Below, in pieces: positions 36,014 to 44,322 of a DNA stretch of 64,000 nucleotides. Below the pieces are notes generated by a model. The model searched no databases, had not been told where the DNA came from, and saw nothing but the letters and a program-made list of their open reading frames with translations. Made by a program: the position numbers and the translations under genes. The first letter of the stretch is position 1, and every line of letters starts with the position of its first letter. This stretch comes from an uncultured Aquimarina sp. (GTDB lineage: Bacteria; Bacteroidota; Bacteroidia; Flavobacteriales; Flavobacteriaceae), in assembly GCF_947492405.1 (NCBI RefSeq), contig NZ_CANLMP010000004.1, positions 558,001 to 622,000 on the forward strand, given 5' to 3'.

Positions 36014-37150
36014 ATCAGCGGCATATACATACATATCCCATTTTGCAAACAAGCCTGTCACTACTGTGACTTTCATTTCTCCACTTCTACTAAGAAGAAA
36101 GACCAGATGGTCTTTGCATTATGTAACGAAATCAAATTACGAAGATCAGAAATTGATGATCATGAAGTGATTGAAACTATATATTTCGGTGGTGGAACTC
36201 CAAGTATTTTTACAGTTCCTGCATTAAAATTCATCATTGATACTATTTATGAAAACTATCTTGTTGCTGATGATGTAGAGATCACGGTTGAGGCTAATCC
36301 CGATGATCTGACAGAAGCATATATAAAATCGTTAACGCTTACCGAAGTAAATCGACTAAGTATTGGTATTCAATCTTTCTTCGAAGAAGATCTAAAACTC
36401 ATGAATCGTGCTCACAATGCTCAGGAAGCTTTGGATTGTTTGTCACTTGCAACTCGCGAGTTCGATAATATATCAATAGATCTTATTTATGGAATTCCAG
36501 GAATGTCTTTAGAACGATGGCAGGAAAACCTAAAAATAGCATTAGATACTGGAATTCCTCATATATCCAGTTATGCATTAACAGTAGAGCCTAACACAGC
36601 CTTATCCTCTTTCATTGAGAAAGGAATCATTGCTCCCGTAGAGGATGAACTGGCTCAGCAACATTTCGATATTCTTGTGGAAACGATGGAACATGCTGGA
36701 TTCGAATATTACGAATTTTCTAATTTTGGAAAGCAAGGATATTTTAGCAAAAACAATACGGCGTATTGGCAAAGCAAGCATTATTTAGGCATTGGTCCTT
36801 CTGCACATTCTTATAACGGAAAAGAGCGCAGCTGGAACATTAACAACAACATAAAATATATCAAAGCACTTCAGGAAAATAAACTCCCAAGAGAGATTGA
36901 AACACTAACTACTACCGATAAATATAATGAGTATGTAATGACCGGATTGAGAACTATTTGGGGAGTATCTCTGCAAAAAATAGAAAATGATTTTGGACTT
37001 AGCTATAAAGAATATTTATTGAAACAAGCGCAGAAACATCTTGATGAGCATCTTTTATTTCTTGATGGAAATATATTAATAGTCACCAAAAAAGGAAAGT
37101 TTTTAAGTGATGGTATCGCAAGTGATCTTTTCTTGTTAAATTTAGGGTAA
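36014..37150 (+). CDS. hemW: Radical SAM heme chaperone HemW; no standard start codon
   Basis: The first ATG in frame is 36107, but translating upstream restores the essential N-terminus: IYIHIPFCKQACHYCDFHFS, containing the radical SAM cluster Cys11, Cys15 and Cys18 (numbering from 36014). The frame is closed by TAA at 35999-36001, and between there and the Cys motif no ATG, GTG, TTG or CTG occurs. The only near-start codons are ATT 36011, ATC 36014 and ATA. Homologues begin M-(A/S)-G-I-Y, so ATC 36014 aligns with their start. Later blocks IYFGGGTPS, RLSIGIQSF and IGPSAHSY are normal. Total 378 residues. Confidence 0.8.
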   Translation: MSGIYIHIPFCKQACHYCDFHFSTSTKKKDQMVFALCNEIKLRRSEIDDHEVIETIYFGGGTPSIFTVPALKFIIDTIYENYLVADDVEITVEANPDDLTEAYIKSLTLTEVNRLSIGIQSFFEEDLKLMNRAHNAQEALDCLSLATREFDNISIDLIYGIPGMSLERWQENLKIALDTGIPHISSYALTVEPNTALSSFIEKGIIAPVEDELAQQHFDILVETMEHAGFEYYEFSNFGKQGYFSKNNTAYWQSKHYLGIGPSAHSYNGKERSWNINNNIKYIKALQENKLPREIETLTTTDKYNEYVMTGLRTIWGVSLQKIENDFGLSYKEYLLKQAQKHLDEHLLFLDGNILIVTKKGKFLSDGIASDLFLLNLG

Positions 37151-37178
37151 TCTATTCTCCTAAATTAAAATCTAGGTA

Positions 37179-37967
37179 ATGCAAGAAAAATATGATGTCA
37201 TAGGAACCAATTATAATACCACTCGTACTGCTGACCCTTATCTTTTTACTAGATTACTTGCACTCCTAACCCCTTCAACCAAAGGGACTTATTTAGATAT
37301 TGGATGCGGTACAGGCAATTACACAAAACAATTTGACAAAAAAGGATATCAGTTTATAGGTGTTGACCCTTCTTCAGAAATGCTGGAAAAGGCTAAAACT
37401 CCTAGCAATAATGTACTCTGGAAAATTGGAAAGGCTGAAACCTTAGATCTACCAGAAAATAGTATTGATGGAATAGTAGCAAGCTTGACCCTTCATCATT
37501 GGAATAATCTGGATGAAGGCTTTGCATCACTACATAAGGTTTTAAAACCAGAAGGGAATATTGTTATTTTCACAGCTACTCCAAAACAAATGAAAGGATA
37601 TTGGTTATGCTATTATTTTCCTAAAATGTTAGAAGATTCCATGACTCAAATGCCTTCTTTAGAAGCTGTCGAAAAGAGCCTACATAAAAATGGATTGGTT
37701 GTAGAGAAAACAGAAAAGTATTTTATTAAACCCGATCTAGAAGATCTTTTCCTATATTCAGGAAAACACAATCCAAAACTATATTTCAATCCTAAAGTAA
37801 GGCATGGAATATCATCTTTCTCATCCCTTTCTAATGCTTTAGAAGTAGAAAATGGTCTAAATGCCTTAGAAAAAGATATAGATTCAGGCAAAATAAACGA
37901 TATTATAAAAAACTATGAAAACACAGATGGAGACTATCTGTTTCTTGTAGTTAAAAATACAGATTAG
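37179..37967 (+). CDS. Class I SAM-dependent methyltransferase
   Basis: A 262-residue cytoplasmic methyltransferase. The SAM loop is YLDIGCGTGNYTKQF, motif II is FIGVDPSSEML, and the post-I region GKAETLDLPENSIDGIVASL with HHW following fits Methyltransf_11 small-molecule enzymes (UbiE-like). The substrate is unknown. It lies 28 nt after hemW in the ruvC run. Confidence 0.88.
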   Translation: MQEKYDVIGTNYNTTRTADPYLFTRLLALLTPSTKGTYLDIGCGTGNYTKQFDKKGYQFIGVDPSSEMLEKAKTPSNNVLWKIGKAETLDLPENSIDGIVASLTLHHWNNLDEGFASLHKVLKPEGNIVIFTATPKQMKGYWLCYYFPKMLEDSMTQMPSLEAVEKSLHKNGLVVEKTEKYFIKPDLEDLFLYSGKHNPKLYFNPKVRHGISSFSSLSNALEVENGLNALEKDIDSGKINDIIKNYENTDGDYLFLVVKNTD

Positions 37968-37974
37968 CAGTTCA

Positions 37975-38724
37975 ATGATTACTAATATACATTATAAAAA
38001 TGTTACATACAGAGTTGATCTATCTGAATCTCTTGACATATCAATCCCGTTAAGAGCGACCGATGAAAATGTGAATGCCTGGTATATTCCAGCTCCAAAA
38101 ATTGAACCTGTTATAGATGGAGATTGGATAGGAAAAGTTTCTGAAGGTGCCTCTACAAATTTTAATAACATCTACTTTAATCCACACGGTCACGGAACAC
38201 ATACAGAATGTATTGGACATATAACCAACGAGTTTTACAGTATTAATCAAACATTAAAACAATTCTTTTTTACGGCTGAACTTGTGACCATACACCCAGA
38301 GAAACAAGAGGACGACTTTGTAATTACTAAAAATCAAATAAAAACGGCTTTACAAACTAATCCGCAGGCTTTAATTATTCGAACATTTCCTAATACCGAA
38401 GAAAAATGTAGTAAACAATATTCTCATACGAACTGGCCGTATGTATCAGAAGAAGCTGCGTTGTATATAAGTGAAATAGGAATTGCTCACCTCTTGATTG
38501 ATTTGCCATCAGTCGACAAAGAAAAAGATGAGGGTAAACTATTAGCGCATAGAGCTTTTTGGAACTATCCAGAAGCACCGAGACTTGAAGCCACTATCAC
38601 TGAAATGATTTTTGTAAAAAACGAAATACTAGATGGTAATTACATTTTAAACCTTCAGATCGCATCCTTTGAGAATGACGCTTCCCCAAGCAAACCTGTA
38701 TTATATAAAATACTGAAATCATAA
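37975..38724 (+). CDS. Cyclase family protein (kynurenine formamidase-like metal hydrolase)
   Basis: A 249-residue member of the cyclase family. The metal-binding motif HGHGTHTECIGHI (near residues 63-75) is the family signature HxGTHxxxxxH. Known members hydrolyse N-formylkynurenine or related amides with Zn2+ or Mn2+, but these flavobacterial proteins are not characterised. It begins 7 nt after the methyltransferase, and its stop overlaps the ATG of the next gene (TAATG). Confidence 0.85.
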   Translation: MITNIHYKNVTYRVDLSESLDISIPLRATDENVNAWYIPAPKIEPVIDGDWIGKVSEGASTNFNNIYFNPHGHGTHTECIGHITNEFYSINQTLKQFFFTAELVTIHPEKQEDDFVITKNQIKTALQTNPQALIIRTFPNTEEKCSKQYSHTNWPYVSEEAALYISEIGIAHLLIDLPSVDKEKDEGKLLAHRAFWNYPEAPRLEATITEMIFVKNEILDGNYILNLQIASFENDASPSKPVLYKILKS

Positions 38725-39080
38725 TGAAGACTACTTTACGACTAGAAGAACTCGCTATGCTAGCGCTAGGAATTTATCTATTCAGCCTATTACCTTTTTC
38801 TTGGTGGTTATTCCTGGCCTTATTTTTGGTACCGGATATAGGAATGTTAGGATATCTTGTTAATAATAAAATTGGCGCTGTCGTTTACAATATATTTCAT
38901 CATAAAGGTTTAGCTATTTTCATGTATTGCGTTGGAATATATTTATCAAACGAGCTTATACAACTATGTGGAATTATTCTATTTTCGCATGCCGCCTTTG
39001 ATAGAATTTTAGGTTATGGATTAAAATATGAAAAAGGGTTTAAATTTACGCACCTTGGCGAGATAGGTAAAAAGAATTAA
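38724..39080 (+). CDS. DUF4260 membrane protein
   Basis: An 118-residue protein with three to four hydrophobic helices. The blocks PFSWWLFLALFLVPDIGMLG and HAAFDRILGYGLKYEKGF followed by THLG match DUF4260, a small membrane family of unknown function. Its start overlaps the preceding stop by one base, so the two are probably coupled. Confidence 0.88.
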   Translation: MKTTLRLEELAMLALGIYLFSLLPFSWWLFLALFLVPDIGMLGYLVNNKIGAVVYNIFHHKGLAIFMYCVGIYLSNELIQLCGIILFSHAAFDRILGYGLKYEKGFKFTHLGEIGKKN

Positions 39081-39081
39081 T

Positions 39082-39696
39082 ATGGAATTATTATTTATTG
39101 GTTTATTGATTGGTTCTGTTTTGGCATATTTTATTTTTTCCAGATTTAATGTGGCTAAAAAAAGGGCTAGTATACAGTCTCAATCCACTATACTAATGGA
39201 AAAAATTAGAAGTGTTTGTAAGCTTGTTACTGTCGAAGGTGATTTTGCCGAAATCTATCATTATGAAAGTGTAAAAGAAAAATTCTTTAAAACCATTAGA
39301 GGAAAGAAAAAAGCCTTAATTCTTATCGATGCAAAAGCACATGTAGGTTTTGATCTTTCTAAAATAAAATTAGATAGCGATACTAAAAACAAAAGAATCG
39401 TGCTAACTCAATTTCCAAAACCAAAACTACTAACCATAGAAACCGACTTTAAATATTATGATAAAAAAGAAGGCTGGCTTAATCCGATGACTTCTAATGA
39501 TCTTACTGATATCAATCAAGAAGCTAAGCAATTTATTATCGATAAAATACCCGAAAGCGGATTAATCGAATCTGCTGGCAGAGAATTACTCACTGTTATT
39601 TCACTTATGGAAACTGTTGCAGAATCTATTGGTTGGACATTAGATTATTCTGCACTGGAGTTAAACAATGATCCTGAACAAAAGCTTATAAATTAA
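39082..39696 (+). CDS. DUF4230 protein with N-terminal membrane anchor
   Basis: A 204-residue protein with a single N-terminal membrane helix (LLFIGLLIGSVLAYFIFSRF), the remainder outside or in the cytoplasm. The DUF4230 pattern is seen in the block KLVTVEGDFAEIYHYE followed by KKALILIDAKAHVGFDLSKI. The family has no known function. It begins one base after the DUF4260 stop and continues the ruvC run. Confidence 0.85.
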   Translation: MELLFIGLLIGSVLAYFIFSRFNVAKKRASIQSQSTILMEKIRSVCKLVTVEGDFAEIYHYESVKEKFFKTIRGKKKALILIDAKAHVGFDLSKIKLDSDTKNKRIVLTQFPKPKLLTIETDFKYYDKKEGWLNPMTSNDLTDINQEAKQFIIDKIPESGLIESAGRELLTVISLMETVAESIGWTLDYSALELNNDPEQKLIN

Positions 39697-39701
39697 AACT
39701 G

Positions 39702-40112
39702 ATGAGTATTATAATTTCTACAGAAAATTCGAAATTAGATATCGACTTTATTCATCAATTTTTGACCAATTCCTATTGGGCAAAAGGAAGAACGAAAGAA
39801 GAAGTAAGAACAACAACAGAACATTGCCTTAATTTTGGCGTTTATTTAGATGAACAACAGATTGGTTTTGCCAGAGTACTTACTGATTACACTGTATTTG
39901 GTTATCTAATGGATGTTTTCATTACAGAAAACCATAGAGGAAAAGGGTATTCAAAAAAATTAATGACAGCAATTTTAGAACATCCAGAATTGCAGAAGGT
40001 GGATCGATGGATGCTTGCCACAGCAGATGCTCATGGATTATATAAACAATTTGGATTTGATGTGTTACCCGATCCAAAGATGATTATGGGCAAAGGTAAC
40101 ATCAATAGATAA
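39702..40112 (+). CDS. GNAT family N-acetyltransferase
   Basis: A 136-residue acetyl-CoA-dependent acetyltransferase. The acetyl-CoA loop is VFITENHRGKGYSKKLM (motif A, R-G-K-G), and the closing LYKQFGFDVL is motif B. The N-terminal half shows YWAKGRTKEEV, typical of the small YitI-like GNAT branch in Flavobacteriaceae. The acceptor is unknown. Starts 5 nt after DUF4230. Confidence 0.9.
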   Translation: MSIIISTENSKLDIDFIHQFLTNSYWAKGRTKEEVRTTTEHCLNFGVYLDEQQIGFARVLTDYTVFGYLMDVFITENHRGKGYSKKLMTAILEHPELQKVDRWMLATADAHGLYKQFGFDVLPDPKMIMGKGNINR

Positions 40113-40124
40113 TTACATAGAATA

Positions 40125-40481
40125 ATGAATATAGAAGCTTTTAGAGAGTATTGTTTATCAAAAAAAGGAGTAACCGAAGAATTCCCTTTCGACGAAACAA
40201 CACTAGTTTTTAAGGTAATGGGAAAGATGTTTGCATTAACAGGTTTGAATAGACTTCCTTTTAGTGTAAACCTAAAATGTGATCCAGATAAATCTATTGA
40301 ACTTAGAGAATTCCATCCAGAAATCGAGCCTGGATACCACATGAGCAAAAAACACTGGAATACTGTTAACTTTTCAGGCAATTTAGCTACTAATATGCTA
40401 TGCGAATTGATTGATCATTCTTATGACTTAGTAGTAAGCGGTTTAACCAAAAAAGCAAAGCAAGAATTAGAAAATTTATAA
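40125..40481 (+). CDS. MmcQ/YjbR family DNA-binding-like protein
   Basis: A 118-residue protein with the family opening FREYCLSKKGVTEEFPFDE and the later GYHMSKKHWNTV, standard for MmcQ/YjbR (CyaY-like fold). Members have been called DNA-binding by structure comparison, with no clear biological role. It is the last gene of the run that starts at ruvC. Confidence 0.92.
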   Translation: MNIEAFREYCLSKKGVTEEFPFDETTLVFKVMGKMFALTGLNRLPFSVNLKCDPDKSIELREFHPEIEPGYHMSKKHWNTVNFSGNLATNMLCELIDHSYDLVVSGLTKKAKQELENL

Positions 40482-40511
40482 ATTAAAAAAGAAGGAATAA
40501 AAAAGAAAAAT

Positions 40512-40585
40512 AGTAACACATTGAGTGTAGTAAAAATGTTTTGAAAACTTCTGATAAAGATCTCTCAACTTCGCTCGAGATAACA
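40512..40585. repeat. Diverged copy of a palindromic intergenic repeat
   Basis: Resembles the repeat at 48627-48692: a gtaacacattgagtgtagt arm and a tctctcaacttcgctcgag arm with ataaca, in the same order but with more mismatches. Confidence 0.45.
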
Positions 40586-40623
40586 TAACTTATATTAGTG
40601 TATTTTCTTTTCCAATATATAAT

Positions 40624-42393
40624 ATGAACGACCCACAACAATTTTATAGATCCCAAATTGATCTCCATAAGATATCATTAAAAAAAGTAAAGAAACAACT
40701 TGCGGTTTCCAGTACAATTCGACTATTTGTATTTCTAGGTATTGCAGCAGGTATCTATTTTGGTTATCCCAATACTCAAATTATAATAGGAAGTATCGTA
40801 ATAGGTATAACAGGATTTATTATTCTGGTAAATCGCCACACAGATTTGTCTTATATAAAAAATAAGCTTCAGAAATTGATTGATATTAACCAACTGGAGC
40901 TTGATGTTTTTGACGGTGATTATAATAAATTATCAACTGGGAAAAAATATATTGACCCTTCACATCCATATAGCCATGATATCGATTTATTTGGAGATCG
41001 ATCTTTCTTTCAATATACTAATCGAACGACAACAGCTGCAGGAAAAAACAAATTAGCTGCAATATTAAGAAGTAACAATATTGAAGAGATACAACGTAAA
41101 CAAGAAGCTATAAAAAACCTGTCTAAACTACCTGAATGGCGTCAGGAATTTAGTGCTATTGCATCTTTGGTTGACGTATCGGCTTCAGTTTCTACCATCC
41201 GAAAATGGTTACAACATTATGTTCCTTTTGTTCCTAAAATAATGCGAATACTTCCTACTGTTGTTTCTATAATTTCTGTGGCGATGTTAGTTTTATTGTT
41301 TCTGGAAATCATTACATTCCAAGTCTTTTTACTTTGGTTTTTTATTGGTTTAGGAATTACAGGATCTCAACTTAAAAAAATCAACATCCTATATAGCAAG
41401 TCCAATAAAGTAAAAGATACTTTCGAACAATATTATAAATTGGTCGATCAGATCGAGAAAAGTAATTTTGAAGCTACTTTACTTCAAGAAAAGCAGCAAG
41501 ATGTAATCAATGAAACAGAAAAAGCATCTATAATATTAAAACAGTTTGCAAGTATCCTCAATGCTTTAGATCAACGAAATAATATGATGTTTGGAGTTTT
41601 AGCTAATGGTCTATTTCTTTGGGATATCCTTCAGTGTTACCGTATTGAAAAGTGGATAGCTACTCATCATGATAAAGTAGATCAATGGTTCGAAGTTATT
41701 GCGTTTTTTGATGCCTATAACTCCTTAGGAAATTTTGCTTTTAACAACCCGGACTATGTATATCCGGAACTAACTACAGAAGGTATAATTCTTAATGCTC
41801 AGGAATTAGGACATCCTATGCTAAATGCAGAAAAACGAATAGATAACGACATTACTATTTCCAAAGAAGAATTTTTCATCATTACTGGCGCTAATATGGC
41901 TGGAAAAAGTACATTTTTAAGAACCGTAGCATTACAGATTGTAATGTCTAATATCGGTCTGCCGATTTGTGCAAAATCTTGTATATATCGACCTATCAAA
42001 TTGATCACAAGTATGAGAACCTCAGATTCACTAAGTGATGATGCTTCTTATTTCTTTTCAGAGCTAACACAACTTAAAAAAATCGTTGATGCATTGCAAA
42101 ATGATGAATATTTTATCATTCTTGATGAAATCTTAAAGGGAACAAACAGTAAAGATAAAGCAGCAGGATCTCGTAAATTTGTAGAAAGATTGGTCAAAGC
42201 CAACGCTACTGGAATTATAGCCACTCACGATTTAAGCTTATGCGAAATAGCATCAGAATTAAAAGAAGTAAAGAACAGATTCTTTGATGCGCAAATTGTA
42301 GATGATGAACTATATTTTGATTATAAATTCAAAGATGGTATTTGTCAAAATATGAATGCTTCCTTTCTATTGAACAAAATGGGAATCGTATAA
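40624..42393 (+). CDS. MutS-related ATPase with N-terminal membrane helices
   Basis: A 589-residue protein. Two N-terminal membrane helices lie at about 28-65, and another pair at about 200-245. The C-terminal third is the MutS ATPase: Walker A in TGANMAGKSTFLRTVALQ (~421-438), Walker B in YFIILDEILKGTNSKDKAAG, and ATHDLSL. The mismatch-recognition domains are absent. Such MutS2-like membrane proteins are common in Bacteroidetes and uncharacterised; a role in mismatch repair is not supported. The 3' end overlaps the convergent AraC gene by 27 bp. Confidence 0.88.
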   Translation: MNDPQQFYRSQIDLHKISLKKVKKQLAVSSTIRLFVFLGIAAGIYFGYPNTQIIIGSIVIGITGFIILVNRHTDLSYIKNKLQKLIDINQLELDVFDGDYNKLSTGKKYIDPSHPYSHDIDLFGDRSFFQYTNRTTTAAGKNKLAAILRSNNIEEIQRKQEAIKNLSKLPEWRQEFSAIASLVDVSASVSTIRKWLQHYVPFVPKIMRILPTVVSIISVAMLVLLFLEIITFQVFLLWFFIGLGITGSQLKKINILYSKSNKVKDTFEQYYKLVDQIEKSNFEATLLQEKQQDVINETEKASIILKQFASILNALDQRNNMMFGVLANGLFLWDILQCYRIEKWIATHHDKVDQWFEVIAFFDAYNSLGNFAFNNPDYVYPELTTEGIILNAQELGHPMLNAEKRIDNDITISKEEFFIITGANMAGKSTFLRTVALQIVMSNIGLPICAKSCIYRPIKLITSMRTSDSLSDDASYFFSELTQLKKIVDALQNDEYFIILDEILKGTNSKDKAAGSRKFVERLVKANATGIIATHDLSLCEIASELKEVKNRFFDAQIVDDELYFDYKFKDGICQNMNASFLLNKMGIV

Positions 42394-43230
42394 TCTCTTT
42401 TTATAGTTAGAAGGAGTAATCCCTTTTATTTCCTTAAACTTTCTATTAAAATTGGATAAATTTTTAAAGCCGCTATTATAAGAAGCTTCGGATATAGTAA
42501 TCTCTGTTTCTTTAGATAGTAATCTGCAAACATTTTCAATTCTGACTTCGATCAAAAATTGAAAAAACGTTTTGTTTGTTCGCTGTTTAAAATAACGACA
42601 AAAGGCATTTGGAGTCATATGAGCGAGATCCGCTACTTCCTTAAGTGAAAAATCTCTATTAAATTCATTCATCACCGTCTGAAAAACTCTGGCCATACGC
42701 TTCCCTTCATTATCTGTATACGCTCTTTTTGAAATAAATGAAGATATGGTTTCGATCTTTGCTGTTTTTAATAGTTTTAAGATCTTCAGAAAAATGGTAA
42801 AACGATCTAGTCTTTCCTCTTTCTTAAGAATTTTAAGGAATTGCTTTTTTATTTTTTGTTTTTTTGAAAGCACTCGGATTCCGTATACCGAACTTCTAAA
42901 AAAATTCGATAAATCTTCAAATTCAGGGAGCTCAAAAAACATATTCCCAAAAGATTCCTTAGTAAAAAAAAGAGAAATCATATACGATTCCTGATCTGAC
43001 ACTGCACTTTGTAATACATGAGGAACATTGCTACCAAAAACCAAAATATCATCAGGTCTATAATCAGTAATTGTATCGCCGACTATAACGCTACCTTCTC
43101 CAGATATAATAATAGAAATCTGTATTTCTTCATGCTGATGAAATTTATCATATAAGACAATTTCCTTATCTTCTTGAACGATTAAAGTATCCGTTGAAGA
43201 TTTTGGTATTTTAAAAGGTAAAACTTTCAT
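42367..43230 (-). CDS. AraC family regulator of the hydroxyproline operon
   Basis: A 287-residue activator. I choose ATG 43230 (MKVLPFKIPKS); the open frame continues 42 codons upstream, but that part is membrane-like and lies in the promoter region. The N-terminal cupin half has HQHEEIQISIIISGEGSVIV. The C-terminal AraC double helix-turn-helix has FSLKEVADLAHMTPNAFCRY and ISEASYNSGFKNLSNFNRKF. It is divergent from the hydroxyproline genes and probably activates them. Confidence 0.9.
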   Translation of the reverse strand: MKVLPFKIPKSSTDTLIVQEDKEIVLYDKFHQHEEIQISIIISGEGSVIVGDTITDYRPDDILVFGSNVPHVLQSAVSDQESYMISLFFTKESFGNMFFELPEFEDLSNFFRSSVYGIRVLSKKQKIKKQFLKILKKEERLDRFTIFLKILKLLKTAKIETISSFISKRAYTDNEGKRMARVFQTVMNEFNRDFSLKEVADLAHMTPNAFCRYFKQRTNKTFFQFLIEVRIENVCRLLSKETEITISEASYNSGFKNLSNFNRKFKEIKGITPSNYKKRLYDSHFVQ

Positions 43231-43278
43231 TATAGCAATATCTACTTCAATATTAATCATAATTAAGCAAATTAACAC

Positions 43279-43350
43279 AATAGGAGATAATATAGTATTA
43301 CTATAGGATAATTTCGAGATATCCTTACATCTAAATTGACAATATATTTG
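43279..43350 (+). promoter_or_regulatory. Hydroxyproline operon promoter with direct repeats
   Basis: TATATTTG (43343-43350) is a perfect -7 box, but nothing like TTTG stands 19 bp upstream, as expected of an activator-dependent promoter. Direct repeats aataggagataat (43279-43291) and tataggataat (43302-43312) are 23 nt apart and are candidate AraC binding sites. Confidence 0.5.
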
Positions 43351-43367
43351 ACCCAAAATTATAAGGA

Positions 43368-44288
43368 ATGGTTATAGATTGGAAAGGCGTAATGCCAGCT
43401 GTTACTACAAAGTTTACAAATGAGGATACTTTGGATCTGGAAATGTTTACTACAAATATCGAAGCACAACTAGATGCTGGAGTTCACGGTATTATCTTAG
43501 GAGGAACTTTAGGAGAAGCCAGTACTCTGGATAATTCTGAAAAAAGTACATTGGTAAAAACTACGGTAAATATTGTAAAAAGTAGAATTCCGGTGATTAT
43601 TAATATTGCAGAACAAAGCACAAAAGGCGCTATTGAAGCGGCTCGTAAAGCCGAAGAAGATGGAGCAAATGGGTTAATGATGCTACCACCGATGCGCTAT
43701 AAAGCCGGAGATAGAGAAACAGTGACTTATTTTAAAGAAGTTGCAGAAAGTACCGATTTACCTATTATGATCTATAATAATCCTGTAGATTATAAAATTG
43801 AAGTGACCTTAGATATGTTCGAAGAACTTATCGAACTGGATAATATTCAGGCAGTAAAAGAGTCTACCCGAGATATTTCTAACATTACTCGTTTAAAAAA
43901 TCGATTTGGAGATCGTATAAAAATTCTTAGTGGAGTAGATACCTTAGCACTCGAAAGTTTATTGATGGGTGCGGATGGATGGGTTGCTGGATTAGTTTGT
44001 GCTTTTCCTAAAGAAACCGTAGCAATTTATGAACTGCAAAAAGCGGGAAGAATTAAAGAAGCAATAGCTATCTATCGTTGGTTTTTACCATTGCTTGAAT
44101 TAGATATAAACCCTAAATTAGTACAAAACATAAAACTAGCAGAAGTTGCTACCGGAATTGGTACCGAGAATGTACGAGCTCCCAGACTTCCTCTGGTTGG
44201 AGAAGAACGTAAAAAGGTGTTGGAGGTTATTGAAAATGGAATAAAAACAAGACCTGTTTTACCAGATTATAAAGCTTTGGCTTATTAA
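43368..44288 (+). CDS. DHDPS-family hydroxyproline-pathway deaminase
   Basis: Predicted 1-pyrroline-4-hydroxy-2-carboxylate deaminase, giving alpha-ketoglutarate semialdehyde. The family block ILGGTLGEASTLDNSEK, the Tyr in LPIMIYNNP and the Schiff-base Lys in AVKESTRDISN are all present. Length 306. In plain sequence it could be any dihydrodipicolinate-synthase-like enzyme; the neighbouring semialdehyde dehydrogenase, epimerase and dehydrogenase settle the pathway. Its ATG has AAGGA directly before it. Confidence 0.85.
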   Translation: MVIDWKGVMPAVTTKFTNEDTLDLEMFTTNIEAQLDAGVHGIILGGTLGEASTLDNSEKSTLVKTTVNIVKSRIPVIINIAEQSTKGAIEAARKAEEDGANGLMMLPPMRYKAGDRETVTYFKEVAESTDLPIMIYNNPVDYKIEVTLDMFEELIELDNIQAVKESTRDISNITRLKNRFGDRIKILSGVDTLALESLLMGADGWVAGLVCAFPKETVAIYELQKAGRIKEAIAIYRWFLPLLELDINPKLVQNIKLAEVATGIGTENVRAPRLPLVGEERKKVLEVIENGIKTRPVLPDYKALAY

Positions 44289-44322
44289 AAAATCATACAA
44301 CTAACTCATTAATTCAATACCC

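Noticed and set aside
35970..36170. 66-codon ORF between ruvC and hemW
   Set aside because: It is the wrong frame over the hemW N-terminus, where the other frame encodes the radical SAM motif.
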